Assembly (NCBI RefSeq): GCF_000145215.1
Contig: NC_014392.1
Coordinates: forward strand, 2,178,001 to 2,242,000
Reading direction: 5' to 3'
Source of the DNA: Caldicellulosiruptor obsidiansis OB47
Lineage (GTDB): Bacteria; Bacillota; Thermoanaerobacteria; Caldicellulosiruptorales; Caldicellulosiruptoraceae
Length of the DNA: 64,000 nucleotides
Below the pieces are notes generated by a model that was not told where the DNA came from, searched no databases, and was given only the letters and a program-made list of their open reading frames with translations. The stretch's first letter is position 1. The number at the start of each line of letters is the position of its first letter. A program made the position numbers and the translations under genes. Shown here piece by piece: positions 1 through 9,465 of the stretch.

Positions 1-1653
1 CCTATTATACTTAATACAGTAATTTTATTAATATTAAAGTTAAATCTGTTAGACAAATTTGAAATACAGTTAAAAGAGATATTCTTCTGGGGCTTAAATA
101 CAACTGCCGTCGCAAGTTTGTTTTTTTCAATTGCAACTTGCTGTGCAATTATCACAGGCACACCCTTTGTCCAAATTTTCTTGAGCTTTGTTGTACTTAT
201 GCTGCCATCATTTTTATATTATACCTCCATTTTAAATCTCAAAAACTGGTTATTTGGCTATTATCCCTCACCAAATAGCGCTGTCGTTGAAAAAATAAAT
301 CCTCTTTTAATAATGTTTACACCTGTATCACCTTCTTCTCCACTAAAGCCTGTTGAATATACCGGCTTCTTTAGTATTGCCATTTTTTTGATTGTCCTCG
401 GTAGCATATTATACAATTTTCGTAAAATTGAAAATGCCGGGCAATCCATAGTATTTGAGTTTTTCAAACACATCTTCAGATATGGAGCTGCTCTGTGCGG
501 CGCACTTTTAGTAGGACTTTATTTGCCTTACATTGGACAAGGAAAATCTTTCTGGTTGGCAATATCAGGATATTTGATCATTTCTTTTGTATGCTTTTTA
601 ATTGCTGAAATGATTCTGAACAAAAAAGTCAATGTTTTCAATAAATCTCTTTTGAGATATAGCTATTTTGTAATATTTTTGTTCTTAGCAATAGGGATGA
701 TAAAACTGGACCTGTTCGGATTTGAAAAGTACGTTCCGCAGGAAAAGGAAATAAAAAGTGTGGTTTTTAAAGAATACTTTTTTATAGGAAATCACTCTGA
801 AGATATAAGTACTTTTGAAGACCCCAAAATAGTAAAAATGGTTATAAACATTCATAAGCAGATTATTAAACAAAAACAGGAAATTGTAAAGGAAAAAGAT
901 TCAAATTCTCCATACAAAACTACTCTTTATATAAGCTATAACTTGAAAAACGGGAAAAAGATACAAAGAGAATATTCTGTTGATATTCAAAAATTTTCTC
1001 ATTATTTAAAACCTCTTTATGAAAATCATACTTTTAAATATAACCTTTACGAAATTTTTAAGGTATCGCCTATAAATGTTCAATCAGTATTATTGAGTAA
1101 ATACAGTAACTATTCTTCAATACAAGATAATTCTTTAAAAACTCTTGTTAAATCCTCTGATATACCTGAACTATTAGAGGTTTTAAAAGAAGAGATATAC
1201 AATAAGAAATTTGAGGATATGATAAACAATACAAAAGACCAGTGGGGTGACATCGAAATTGACTTGAAAACACCCATTTACCATGGCAAAATTCCATTTT
1301 CAAAAATTGTGATACCATTTGAAAAAAGCTTTACAAAGTTAGAAAAATGGCTGGCTAAAAAAGGATATATTAGATTTGCTCGTATTATGCCAGATGAGAT
1401 AAGTTATGCTCTCATAGGAAAGTCAAACAATCCAGATAAACTGAGAAATACCTTGGTGGGTAACCCAAATTTAGCGAAAATAAAAACTGGAAAAAAGATA
1501 ACAGATAAAGTCTTGATAGACAAATATTTGCGTATGTGTGAAAGTCCATGTAATTTTTTTAGTTACATCACTTCAAAAAAGGAGATATATTATATTATCT
1601 TTTTTGGAAAATCATCTAAAATAATATACACAGGAATTTTGAAAGATTTATAA
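1..1653 (+). CDS. ABC-2-type permease-like membrane protein, 5' end outside window
   Basis: The reading frame is open from base 1, so the gene starts upstream and 550 codons are visible. The first ~230 residues hold about six hydrophobic segments with the look of an ABC-2 permease half. The C-terminal ~320 residues are soluble, lysine-rich and beta-like. This membrane-plus-soluble layout resembles Firmicute ABC permeases that carry a DUF6449-type domain, usually encoded next to an ABC ATPase, which would lie upstream of the window. The substrate cannot be inferred. The gene converges on cysS and ends at the shared terminator just after its stop. The membrane assignment is solid; the family name is tentative. 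Confidence 0.55.
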   Translation, partial: PIILNTVILLILKLNLLDKFEIQLKEIFFWGLNTTAVASLFFSIATCCAIITGTPFVQIFLSFVVLMLPSFLYYTSILNLKNWLFGYYPSPNSAVVEKINPLLIMFTPVSPSSPLKPVEYTGFFSIAIFLIVLGSILYNFRKIENAGQSIVFEFFKHIFRYGAALCGALLVGLYLPYIGQGKSFWLAISGYLIISFVCFLIAEMILNKKVNVFNKSLLRYSYFVIFLFLAIGMIKLDLFGFEKYVPQEKEIKSVVFKEYFFIGNHSEDISTFEDPKIVKMVINIHKQIIKQKQEIVKEKDSNSPYKTTLYISYNLKNGKKIQREYSVDIQKFSHYLKPLYENHTFKYNLYEIFKVSPINVQSVLLSKYSNYSSIQDNSLKTLVKSSDIPELLEVLKEEIYNKKFEDMINNTKDQWGDIEIDLKTPIYHGKIPFSKIVIPFEKSFTKLEKWLAKKGYIRFARIMPDEISYALIGKSNNPDKLRNTLVGNPNLAKIKTGKKITDKVLIDKYLRMCESPCNFFSYITSKKEIYYIIFFGKSSKIIYTGILKDL

Positions 1654-1655
1654 AA

Positions 1656-1677
1656 AAACCGGGCTTTTGCCCGGTTT
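1656..1677. terminator. Bidirectional terminator between permease gene and cysS
   Basis: A perfect 9-bp stem (AAACCGGGC / GCCCGGTTT) with a 4-base loop lies between the two convergent stop codons, with A-tract before and T-tract after. It can therefore work on both strands. Its last base overlaps the cysS stop codon. Confidence 0.85.
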
Positions 1678-3074
1678 TATTTTATTCTCTCAATCTTTGT
1701 CCCCTGAGGGGTGTCAAGAACAATATATCCCAAGCTCTTGAGCTCATCTCTTATTCTGTCGGCTTCGGCAAAGTTCTTTAACTTTCGTGCCTGATTTCTT
1801 TTCTCAACCATATCTAAAATCTCCTGTGGCACATACTCTTCTTTTGAGCTATATTGCTCTAAAATTCCCAGTATACTGCAAAGTTCTTTTAATACATCTT
1901 TAGCAAAAGTCAAAGTTTCTTTTGAACAAAAGTTAGCATGTGTATTGATTTCCCTTACCATTTCGAACAAATACCCTGTTGCCTCGGCAGTATTCAAATC
2001 ATCTTCCATTGCCTCTATAAATTTTGCTTTAAGCTGTTCAATCACAGTTTTTAGCTTATCATTATTTTCAGATGAAGAAGTTTCATTTTGAATCAAAAAC
2101 TCAAGATTTTCGTAGCAGGTATAAATTCTTTTGAGTGCCACCTCTGCCTGTTCAATCAAATCAAGAGAAAAGTTCAGAGGCTTTCTATAGTGCGCCTGAA
2201 GCATGAAAAGCCTCAGAGCTTCTGGATGGTACTTTTCAATGATTTCTCTCACAGTAAAGAAGTTTCCCAACGACTTTGACATTTTTTCATTGTTTATATT
2301 AACATACCCATTGTGAATCCAAAAACGTGCAAAAGGTTTTCCTGTCGCTGCTTCACTTTGTGCAATCTCATTTTCATGGTGAGGAAAGATTAAATCCTGT
2401 CCACCTGCATGAATGTCAATGGTCTCGCCAAGGTATTTCATTGCCATAACAGAACACTCTATATGCCAGCCAGGTCTTCCCTCACCCCATGGTGAGAACC
2501 ACGCCGGCTCACCTTCTTTTTTAGCCTTCCACAAAGCAAAATCAAGCGGATCTTCTTTCTTTTCGCTCAGATCAACCCGCGCACCAGCCACCAGTTCTTC
2601 AATATTCTTGTGAGAAAGTTTACCATATTCGGCAAACTTTCTTGTTCTAAAATACACGTCACCATCAACCACATATGCATAGCCTTTGTCAATCAACTTT
2701 TGTATCAAGACTATCATATCAGGGATTTCTTCTGTTGCTCTTGGATTTTTGGTTGCTCTTTTTACATTGAGCCTGTCTGCGTCTTTGTAGTATTCTTTTA
2801 TAAACCTTTCAGCAAGTTCAAATACGGTTATCCCCTCTTTGTTTGCTCTGTTTATCATCTTGTCTTCAATATCAGTGAAGTTTTGGATGTATATTACCTC
2901 ATATCCTTTGTATTCAAAATATCGTCTCAAAGTATCAAATACAATCAAAGGTCTTGCATTGCCGATATGAATAAAATCATATACAGTCGGACCGCACACA
3001 TACATCTTTACTTTGTTTTTCTCAAGAGGTTCAAACTCTTCCTTGGTCTGGCTGAGAGTGTTGTAAAGTTTCAT
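1677..3074 (-). CDS. cysS: Cysteinyl-tRNA synthetase
   Basis: Class I aminoacyl-tRNA synthetase that charges tRNA-Cys in the cytoplasm. The 465-aa length is normal for bacterial CysRS. The N-terminal [10 protein letters not shown] supplies the first zinc-binding Cys, followed by the HIGH-type signature HIGNARP at ~37. The other zinc ligands are in WHIECSVMA and the HHENEIAQ stretch, and the KMSKSLGN loop is at ~265. The C-terminal helical anticodon-binding part is intact. The ATG start lies 44 bases inside the end of cysE, so the two are translationally coupled. It is the last gene of gltX-cysE-cysS, the order known from Bacillus, and uses the shared terminator at its stop. Confidence 0.97.
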   Translation of the reverse strand: MKLYNTLSQTKEEFEPLEKNKVKMYVCGPTVYDFIHIGNARPLIVFDTLRRYFEYKGYEVIYIQNFTDIEDKMINRANKEGITVFELAERFIKEYYKDADRLNVKRATKNPRATEEIPDMIVLIQKLIDKGYAYVVDGDVYFRTRKFAEYGKLSHKNIEELVAGARVDLSEKKEDPLDFALWKAKKEGEPAWFSPWGEGRPGWHIECSVMAMKYLGETIDIHAGGQDLIFPHHENEIAQSEAATGKPFARFWIHNGYVNINNEKMSKSLGNFFTVREIIEKYHPEALRLFMLQAHYRKPLNFSLDLIEQAEVALKRIYTCYENLEFLIQNETSSSENNDKLKTVIEQLKAKFIEAMEDDLNTAEATGYLFEMVREINTHANFCSKETLTFAKDVLKELCSILGILEQYSSKEEYVPQEILDMVEKRNQARKLKNFAEADRIRDELKSLGYIVLDTPQGTKIERIK

Positions 3075-3735
3075 ACTCTTTTAATCTCCTTTCATACTCG
3101 GCAAGTTTTTTCTCCAAAGCTTCTATCTTGGCTTCAAGGCTGCAAATCTGCATTGCAAGCGGGTCGGGAAATCTTATCTGGTCAAGCTGTTCTTCAACAG
3201 TTGGCTTTTCCTTTTTCTCTTTTCTGACAACTCTTCCTGGCACACCAACCACAGTTGAGTTCTCTTCAACCTCGCGAAGAACAACTGCATTTGCACCAAT
3301 TTTGGTATTATCTCCTACTTTGAATGGTCCTAAAACCTTTGCACCAGCACCAATTAAGACGTTGTTTCCAATTGTTGGATGGCGCTTGCCTTTTTCTTTT
3401 CCTGTGCCGCCCAATGTCACGCCCTGATAAATCAGAACATCGTCGCCAATCTCAGCTGTTTCACCAATCACAACACCCATGCCATGGTCTATAAATACCC
3501 TTCGACCAATCTTGGCACCGGGATGTATCTCAATACCAGTTTTGTGCCTTGCACGCTGGGAAATCCACCTTGCAATGAAGTACATCCTGCGGTTGTAAAA
3601 CCAGTGAGCTATTCTGTGGTATATAATAGCCCACAGGCTTGGATACAAAAGAGTTTCCAGCCTGCTCTTGCAAGCCGGGTCCTTTTCCATGATAACATCC
3701 ATCTCTTCTTTGATCATTCTGAAAAATCTAAACAT
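3031..3735 (-). CDS. cysE: Serine O-acetyltransferase
   Basis: Transfers acetyl from acetyl-CoA to L-serine, the first step of cysteine synthesis. The 234-aa protein has the CysE N-terminal helical domain ([19 protein letters not shown]) followed by a left-handed beta-helix of hexapeptide repeats. These contain the typical [27 protein letters not shown] and [18 protein letters not shown] stretches. The last ~50 residues are a charged coiled coil that extends beyond the usual core. An AAAGGAG motif precedes the ATG. It sits 41 bp after gltX and overlaps cysS by 44 bp. No T-box leader fits in the 41-bp gap, unlike in Bacillus, so regulation probably acts at the gltX promoter. Confidence 0.95.
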   Translation of the reverse strand: MFRFFRMIKEEMDVIMEKDPACKSRLETLLYPSLWAIIYHRIAHWFYNRRMYFIARWISQRARHKTGIEIHPGAKIGRRVFIDHGMGVVIGETAEIGDDVLIYQGVTLGGTGKEKGKRHPTIGNNVLIGAGAKVLGPFKVGDNTKIGANAVVLREVEENSTVVGVPGRVVRKEKKEKPTVEEQLDQIRFPDPLAMQICSLEAKIEALEKKLAEYERRLKEYETLQHSQPDQGRV

Positions 3736-3776
3736 ACTCTCAAAAACTCCTTTGCAAATCCATAAGAATTCTTAAT

Positions 3777-5234
3777 TTAATTATACCACGTTTTGAAGAA
3801 TTCCAATCGTTTTAGTATGTTTTCTTTCCCTACAATCTCTATTATCTCCACAAGCTCAGGTCCGTGAGTTTTGCCGGTCAACACAACTCTTATCGGCATA
3901 AATAAGTTTTTGCCCTTGTAACCTGTCTCTTTTTGAATCTCTTTGAAAAGCATTTTTATACTATCTGAATTGAGATTTTCCACATTTTTTATCTTATCTT
4001 CGAATACACTTATCAAATGCTTTACATGCTCCCATTTTAATACCTCTTTGGCTTCATCTTCTTCTATTTTGACTTCATTATTAAAGAAGATATCTACCTT
4101 ATCTTTAATCTGAGATAGATAATCCAGTCCCTCATACACAGATTTTACTATTTTCTTTAGCCATTCAAACTTTTCTTCTGCATCTTTTTGAGTAACATAC
4201 CCTGCTTCAATAAGATATGGAATGCACATTTGAGTAAGTTCATCCAGTGATTTTAGCTTAATGTGCTGGGAGTTTATATAGTTTAGCTTATCAATGTCAA
4301 ATATTGCAGGGTTTTTGGAAACCCTGTCCAGTGAAAAATTCTTAATCAGATAATCCATATCAAATATTTCTTTATCCTCTGGTGGTGACCAGCCAAGCAA
4401 TGCCAAAAAGTTTATAAGCCCTTCTTTTAAATACCCTTGTTCTTTGTACTGTTCAACCCAAGTAGAACCATGGCGCTTTGACATCTTTGTTCTGTCTTTC
4501 CCTAAAATCAAAGACACATGAGCAAACTGCGGAAGATTGAAGTCAAGAGCATTGTAAATTAGAATCTGGCGCGGAGTGTTTGAAAGATGCTCCTCACCTC
4601 TTATAACATGCGAAATCTTCATCAAATGGTCGTCTATTACAACTGCAAAGTTGTATGTTGGAATTCCATCAGACTTGACAATTACAAAGTCGCCTATATC
4701 ATCTGACATAAACTCTACATCTCCACGCACAAGGTCATGAACAATTATCTTAACACCTTCTGGCACTTTAAACCTGACGGTTGGTTTTCTCCCCTCCTGC
4801 TCAAATCTTCTTTTTTGCTCTTCTGTTAAATTCCTGCACTTGCCAAGATATCTTGGCATCTGTCCCTGACTCAGAAGCTGCTGACGCTGAGCCTCAAGTT
4901 CTTCTTCACTGCAGTAGCAATGATATGCATATCCTTTTTCAAATAAGACGTCAACATATTTTTTGTAAATGTCCACTCTTTCTGTTGATCTATAAGGTCC
5001 ATGAGGTCCTCCTACCTCAACTCCTTCGTCCCACTCAATCCCAAGCCATCTCAAGCTTTCGATGATAACCTTTTCAGACTCAATAGATGATCTTTCTAGA
5101 TCTGTATCTTCTATCCTTAATATAAACTTTCCACCATATCTTTTGGCAAAAAGGTAGTTGAAAAGTGCTGTTCTTGCACCTCCTATGTGAAGATGCCCTG
5201 TTGGACTTGGTGCAAATCTTGTTCTGACTTCCAC
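3777..5234 (-). CDS. gltX: Glutamyl-tRNA synthetase
   Basis: Class I synthetase that charges tRNA-Glu; in many Firmicutes lacking GlnRS it also charges tRNA-Gln for GatCAB. The 485-aa length is standard. The N-terminus reads TRFAPSPTGHLHIGGARTA, holding the HIGH motif, and the KMSKRHGS loop is near residue 245. A CYCSEEELE stretch in the first third is typical of bacterial GluRS. The gene begins with GTG preceded by AAAGGAC. It leads the gltX-cysE-cysS operon; a promoter lies about 95-125 bp upstream. Confidence 0.96.
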   Translation of the reverse strand: MEVRTRFAPSPTGHLHIGGARTALFNYLFAKRYGGKFILRIEDTDLERSSIESEKVIIESLRWLGIEWDEGVEVGGPHGPYRSTERVDIYKKYVDVLFEKGYAYHCYCSEEELEAQRQQLLSQGQMPRYLGKCRNLTEEQKRRFEQEGRKPTVRFKVPEGVKIIVHDLVRGDVEFMSDDIGDFVIVKSDGIPTYNFAVVIDDHLMKISHVIRGEEHLSNTPRQILIYNALDFNLPQFAHVSLILGKDRTKMSKRHGSTWVEQYKEQGYLKEGLINFLALLGWSPPEDKEIFDMDYLIKNFSLDRVSKNPAIFDIDKLNYINSQHIKLKSLDELTQMCIPYLIEAGYVTQKDAEEKFEWLKKIVKSVYEGLDYLSQIKDKVDIFFNNEVKIEEDEAKEVLKWEHVKHLISVFEDKIKNVENLNSDSIKMLFKEIQKETGYKGKNLFMPIRVVLTGKTHGPELVEIIEIVGKENILKRLEFFKTWYN

Positions 5235-5327
5235 TTCTTTCAGTCCTTTCTTCTGGAATTTTATAAATTATTCTCTATCTTAACAAGTGACTTATTCTTA
5301 AAGATAAAAACATATTCTCTTTTTAAA

Positions 5328-5357
5328 AGTATAAACTTTGAAAAATTTGTAGTCAAT
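5328..5357 (-). promoter_or_regulatory. Probable gltX operon promoter
   Basis: On the minus strand TTGACT (5352-5357) and TATACT (5328-5333) are 18 bp apart, a good sigma-A match. A weaker alternative, TTGTTA-17-TAAAAT, lies closer to gltX at 5258-5286. Which one is used cannot be decided from sequence. Confidence 0.5.
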
Positions 5358-5379
5358 CTAAAAATAAAAGAGATGAATA

Positions 5380-5730
5380 TTAGAAGAGGGATGTTCTGAG
5401 TTTATCAATTACAGCTTTAAACATATCATCAACAACAGTATTGTACTCAACAACAAATGATTTTGTTTCACCATTTACAACCCCGCCTATTTTTATCCAT
5501 GAATATAATAATATAGAACCATTTTCAATATAACTTATATTTTGAATAGGATACAAAACAGCTTCCACTTTATTTTTTACCCTCTCAAAAAATATAACCT
5601 TGTCAGCGTATAACAATATTAACTTCTCATTTGTTCTTTTGCTACCCCATCTATCAGCAGGGGCACATATGCCTATTAAAAAAGAATCTAAATATGTTCA
5701 ATTAAAGCATTCAGGACACACATATCTCAT
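5380..5730 (-). pseudogene. CxxC-containing protein gene with an in-frame TGA
   Basis: Reading from ATG at 5728-5730 gives MRYVCPECFN, then TGA at 5698-5700, then an uninterrupted 106 codons in the same frame. The whole would be a 116-residue protein with an N-terminal CPEC and a second Cys in GICAPADRWG, followed by a beta-rich domain. The ATG has an AAGGA-type site (AAGGAATGAAGAAAG) and starts 6 nt after the upstream stop, as expected for the last gene of this operon. A shorter protein could start at TTG 5616 behind GAGAAG. Family unknown. Either a nonsense mutation splits the gene, or the base is a sequencing error; TGA is an ordinary stop elsewhere in the window. Confidence 0.6.
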
Positions 5731-5736
5731 CTTTCT

Positions 5737-6060
5737 TCATTCCTTAAAACCCAAAAGTTTTTTTAGGAATCTATTTTCTGCTTCACAGCCATTTAAACTC
5801 ATTTCAAGTAACTTATTTTCTTTTTCTAATTGAAAATTTTTAAATTTAATAACTGAATACTGTGAAGAAAGCATAAGAAGTTGCCTTCTTAAATCATCTT
5901 CTTCAGAATTACTTTGTTGTAATTGATATGCCTTTATCCCCATTTCAAAAATAGCACGATAAGCATCCTCTTCGGTGTACGAATCTTTTTCAAAATCTTT
6001 TATCAACTCTTTAATCTCTTCTAAGCTTTCTTCACTAATCTCAAAAGAAATTCTAACCAT
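5737..6060 (-). CDS. Small coiled-coil protein of unknown function
   Basis: About 107 aa from ATG at 6060, chosen because GAGGTG lies 9 nt upstream; an in-frame GTG 9 nt earlier is less likely. Residues 1-50 (MVRISFEISEESLEEIKELI...) have the strand-helix-helix pattern of a ribbon-helix-helix-like or dimerisation segment. Residues 60-105 form a strong leucine-rich coiled coil. I do not recognise a family. It lies 27 bp behind the dynamin-like GTPase gene and 6 bp before the CxxC gene, so it is part of the fluoride-riboswitch operon and may be a partner of the GTPase (inference). Confidence 0.6.
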   Translation of the reverse strand: MVRISFEISEESLEEIKELIKDFEKDSYTEEDAYRAIFEMGIKAYQLQQSNSEEDDLRRQLLMLSSQYSVIKFKNFQLEKENKLLEMSLNGCEAENRFLKKLLGFKE

Positions 6061-6087
6061 AATAAACACCTCAATTTAGTTAATGTT

Positions 6088-7857
6088 TTATATTGTTAAA
6101 TCGAAAATAATTTGAGAGATTTTTTCCTTTAATTTTGTAATTTTCTCCAACACCTTTTGATTGGATTGCATCTTCTTTTCCAGCTCACTTTGGCTCTTAT
6201 TAAAATCTTCTTTAGAATTTCTCAAAAGCTCGGTTATAATGCCACAAACCTGGGATATTTTTTCCTCCATATCAATCTTAAAAGCATCAAAACTTTCTTC
6301 CATTCTTCTTAGAAAATCATACCTGATTCTACCGATATTCCTATCAACATCAATTTCAACCCTGTCAAGCACTCTCTTTAAAATAATCCTTTGAGCAAGT
6401 TTTTTGGGCAAAAGATAAGTAAAGTATACAGGATCAATCTCCAATGCCCCAACTTCGTAGCCTATTTTGTAAGTAAATTTACTTTGTGCCACAAGCCTTT
6501 GCAAACCTTCATAGTATTCTATATCAATAGAAAAGAGCTGTCTTGCCCTTTCCTTGATACTATTTATTACCTCATTTATTTTCTCACAATACCTCGACAA
6601 AAGGGCTGAATACTTATTTTCGATTTGTTTTTCAAGATCACTTTTCAACAGCTCAAACTCTTCTACAATAGCCTTCTCAAGATATTTCTCAAGCTGCTCT
6701 TTTTGCTCAATTTTTTTAAGTCTTGCAATTGATGGATAATAATCATCTATCTTTTTAGTTATCTTAACTACAAGTTCCTTCTTTATTTTCTCCATCTCGT
6801 CATCAAAACTTTGTAAAATATCATTCATCTCAATTTTAAATAGCTTATAAATTTCAATCTTGTTTTGATTTACCTTATCCAAAAACTCACTAAATTTTTC
6901 TATATTTTCTTCAAGTTGTTTTATTGGCATAAGCTTGAGTTTCAAATCATTTTCTAAAAACGCTTTGCAAACTCCCAAAAAAACATCTAAACTTTTTAGG
7001 TTGCTCAAGATTTTTACTTTTTCCTTCTCTTCCTTTAAAAATTGTTTTAATTCTTCCTCAAAACTCTTTATGTAACTTTTTCTAATTATTTCTTCATTTT
7101 TAGATATCTTGCCTTCAAGTGCCATCTTTGCTGAAAGAGGAAAGATATTTATATTTTCTTTCTTTGTAATATCCTTGATTACATTAGTTGTAAAATTCAC
7201 TATCTCTTCTATTTCATTTTTGCTCGTCAAATCAGATTTGTTAATTACAAAGAATATTTTGTGTACATTTTCAGCAATCTTAAGTAGAAACTGTTTTTCA
7301 ATTTCAGTAATTGGTGGGTCAACAGATAGTACAAACACAACTGCATCTGACCTGTCAATAAATTTGTATGTCACATCTGTATTGTGCTGATACACAGAAC
7401 CAATTCCCGGTGTATCAACAATCACAACATCTTTATTCAAAAAATCAAACGGATATCCTATCTCAATTGTATCCACACCTTTTTGATTCTTAGGATTCCC
7501 TTTTTCTGTGCAATATAGATCAAGCTCATCGACTGGAATTTCTTTTTTTACACCACTTTCAAAAATTACATTCACTTTAACCTCAGGACTGTAATAAATC
7601 TTTGTTATTACTGAGGTCAAGGGAAGAACCCCGGTCGGTAGTAAATTTGCACCAAGCATGTAATTTATAAGCGTCGATTTTCCCCTTTTAAACTGACCCA
7701 ATACAACCAGATAAAGTGCATCCTTTTCAATCTTTTCCTTAATATTTCCTGCTAACTTCTTAATAGATTCTGAATCAATTTCATTTGAAATCTCTTGGAC
7801 TTGCTCAGTAAAGTTTCTAATCATATCTTGCACAACATTATATTCTATAGTCCTCAT
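6088..7857 (-). CDS. Bacterial dynamin-like GTPase
   Basis: A 589-aa dynamin-family GTPase. The P-loop is GQFKRGKST (~55-63). A conserved Thr in TGVLPLTSV fits G2, VDTPGIG is G3 (~147) and NKSD is G4 (~206). The remaining ~350 residues are long amphipathic helices and coiled coils, as in bacterial dynamin-like stalks, with a basic hydrophobic patch (FTYLLPKKLAQRIILKR) that could be the membrane-binding paddle. Such proteins bind and remodel the cytoplasmic membrane, often in stress or membrane repair. ATG has GAGGTG upstream. It sits 11 bp after the usp gene in the fluoride-riboswitch operon, an unusual setting. Confidence 0.88.
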   Translation of the reverse strand: MRTIEYNVVQDMIRNFTEQVQEISNEIDSESIKKLAGNIKEKIEKDALYLVVLGQFKRGKSTLINYMLGANLLPTGVLPLTSVITKIYYSPEVKVNVIFESGVKKEIPVDELDLYCTEKGNPKNQKGVDTIEIGYPFDFLNKDVVIVDTPGIGSVYQHNTDVTYKFIDRSDAVVFVLSVDPPITEIEKQFLLKIAENVHKIFFVINKSDLTSKNEIEEIVNFTTNVIKDITKKENINIFPLSAKMALEGKISKNEEIIRKSYIKSFEEELKQFLKEEKEKVKILSNLKSLDVFLGVCKAFLENDLKLKLMPIKQLEENIEKFSEFLDKVNQNKIEIYKLFKIEMNDILQSFDDEMEKIKKELVVKITKKIDDYYPSIARLKKIEQKEQLEKYLEKAIVEEFELLKSDLEKQIENKYSALLSRYCEKINEVINSIKERARQLFSIDIEYYEGLQRLVAQSKFTYKIGYEVGALEIDPVYFTYLLPKKLAQRIILKRVLDRVEIDVDRNIGRIRYDFLRRMEESFDAFKIDMEEKISQVCGIITELLRNSKEDFNKSQSELEKKMQSNQKVLEKITKLKEKISQIIFDLTI

Positions 7858-7868
7858 CCTAAATCACC

Positions 7869-8288
7869 TCATTTTATCACCATCACAGAACAATGTGCGT
7901 GTCTTACAATGTTTTCAGCAACATTTCCAACAATATACCTTGCAACACCGCTTCTCCCTCTCTGCCCAACAATGATAAGGTCTGCCTTGATACTCTCTGC
8001 AAAGCTTACAACACCATTTGCAGGATGTCCTGGAACAATTGTACAGTTTATTTCAATTCCTTCACTTTTTGCCCTCTCTATTGCCTGCTGCTGTATTTTT
8101 TCATAATACTGACGTGCATCATTTAGTATACCGTTCAGTTCATCTTTTGTCTCCACAAAATCAGGTATATGCGCAACAGAAACAATGTGTATACTTGATT
8201 CGAACATCTTTGCAAGCTCAAGCGCTACCTCAAAGCCTTTTTTAGAATGTTCAGACCCATCATACGCAACAACAATCTTTTTATACAT
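7869..8288 (-). CDS. Universal stress protein, UspA family
   Basis: A 139-aa cytosolic Usp domain. It begins MYKKIVVAYDGSEHSKKGFEVALELA, carries the Asp expected for nucleotide binding, and ends with the ATP-binding signature GQRGRSGVARYIVGNVAENIVRHA, so it is probably an ATP-binding type. The start at 8288 is preferred because AAGGGGG lies ~9 nt upstream; the site overlaps the stop of the antiporter gene. Usp genes next to cation/H+ antiporters are common, and Usp proteins have been reported among fluoride-riboswitch-controlled genes (family knowledge). Confidence 0.93.
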   Translation of the reverse strand: MYKKIVVAYDGSEHSKKGFEVALELAKMFESSIHIVSVAHIPDFVETKDELNGILNDARQYYEKIQQQAIERAKSEGIEINCTIVPGHPANGVVSFAESIKADLIIVGQRGRSGVARYIVGNVAENIVRHAHCSVMVIK

Positions 8289-8292
8289 TGTT

Positions 8293-9423
8293 CTAAACCC
8301 CCTTATCATTTACTTCTTCATTATTCTGAGGATTGAAAAACTTTTGAGCTATCATTGTTGGCACAACCGCACTCAATATTACAGCAGACACTAAAATAGA
8401 ATACTGACTTTGAGTTATTATCCCCTTGTTCAAACCAAATAGCGCTGAAATTGTACCAAAAGTTAAACCTGTTGACATCAAAAGGGTTGTATAAATCCCT
8501 TCTTTCTTTCTGTACTTGAACATTACTGTAAATGGCCTTACACCTATATATTTTGCAATCATCTTGACAATCAGAAAAGCCAAAACTATCCAGATATAAT
8601 TGATAACACCAAATGTTACCTTGCTACCAGCTTTTAGAAAGTAAAAAGGAGTAAAAAGTCCAAATACCATGGCTCTGAGCCTGTAGAGAAGATCTTTTTG
8701 TTTTGCGAAAAATGGTGACATTGCAAGTCCCAAGATGTAAGCAGGCAGTACTGCTTCCATATTAGAAAGATTTGCTATTCCTCCGCAAAGCAGTATTAGT
8801 AAAAATAGATATTTTAATTCAAGTTGATATGTTCTATTTCCAAACTTGTTAAAGAAAGGTTCTGTGTACTTGTTTGCTACAATTGTGGCTATTATCATAA
8901 CAATTATAAACACCAGTATCCACCAGTTGTAATTAGCAAATAAAAATCCAAGCATTAAAACTGTTCCGAGGTCATTTATAAAACATGCTGCCAGAATAAC
9001 CTTGCCAAGCTCTGTTGTGTTGAGACCTGTCTCTATCATCACAGCATACACAACTGCAACAGATGTGGTTGAAAGTGCAATTCCTGCAATCTGAGCTGCT
9101 CTCATATCCCAGTGGAAAATCCAAAATGCCGCTCCCCATGCAAACAAAAAAGGCATCAAAAATGCAAAGATTCCTATCAACATGCTCTCTTTGAACTTGT
9201 TTTTTAAAACATCATAATCAATCTCTGCTCCTGATAAAAATGTCAATATGATGCTTCCCATACCAGCTAAAAAATCAATCCACTGATTTGTGTTAAGGTG
9301 CAGCAGATTCCCTGCAAGAAACCCAACAACTATCTCTACAAGTGATATGGAAATACCAGAAAAGTAAGCTAAAAATCCTGCAAACAGAGCTATTGCCATC
9401 CACTTCGAAAACTCCAGCCACAT
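8293..9423 (-). CDS. Cation/H+ antiporter, CPA2/Kef-type membrane domain
   Basis: A 376-aa protein with about 11-12 hydrophobic segments and no C-terminal TrkA/RCK domain. The CPA2 layout is visible: an early GFLAGNLL region, SGAEIDYDVL near 65, the unwound-helix-like STTSVAVVYAVM, and FINDLGTVL, whose Asn-Asp pair matches the ion-binding ND/DD site. The ATG at 9423 follows a GGGGGGAT site; a TTG codon just before it is less likely. Being in a fluoride-riboswitch operon suggests it helps cells under fluoride or acid load, as described for some riboswitch-linked antiporters. Whether it moves Na+, K+ or anions is unknown. Confidence 0.85.
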   Translation of the reverse strand: MWLEFSKWMAIALFAGFLAYFSGISISLVEIVVGFLAGNLLHLNTNQWIDFLAGMGSIILTFLSGAEIDYDVLKNKFKESMLIGIFAFLMPFLFAWGAAFWIFHWDMRAAQIAGIALSTTSVAVVYAVMIETGLNTTELGKVILAACFINDLGTVLMLGFLFANYNWWILVFIIVMIIATIVANKYTEPFFNKFGNRTYQLELKYLFLLILLCGGIANLSNMEAVLPAYILGLAMSPFFAKQKDLLYRLRAMVFGLFTPFYFLKAGSKVTFGVINYIWIVLAFLIVKMIAKYIGVRPFTVMFKYRKKEGIYTTLLMSTGLTFGTISALFGLNKGIITQSQYSILVSAVILSAVVPTMIAQKFFNPQNNEEVNDKGV

Positions 9424-9465
9424 CAAAATCCCCCCTGTAGTTATTTGAAAAGTGGTTGAAATTGA

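Noticed and set aside
3736..3776. Possible T-box leader between gltX and cysE, as in Bacillus
   Set aside because: Only 41 bp separate the genes and no T-box sequence is present.
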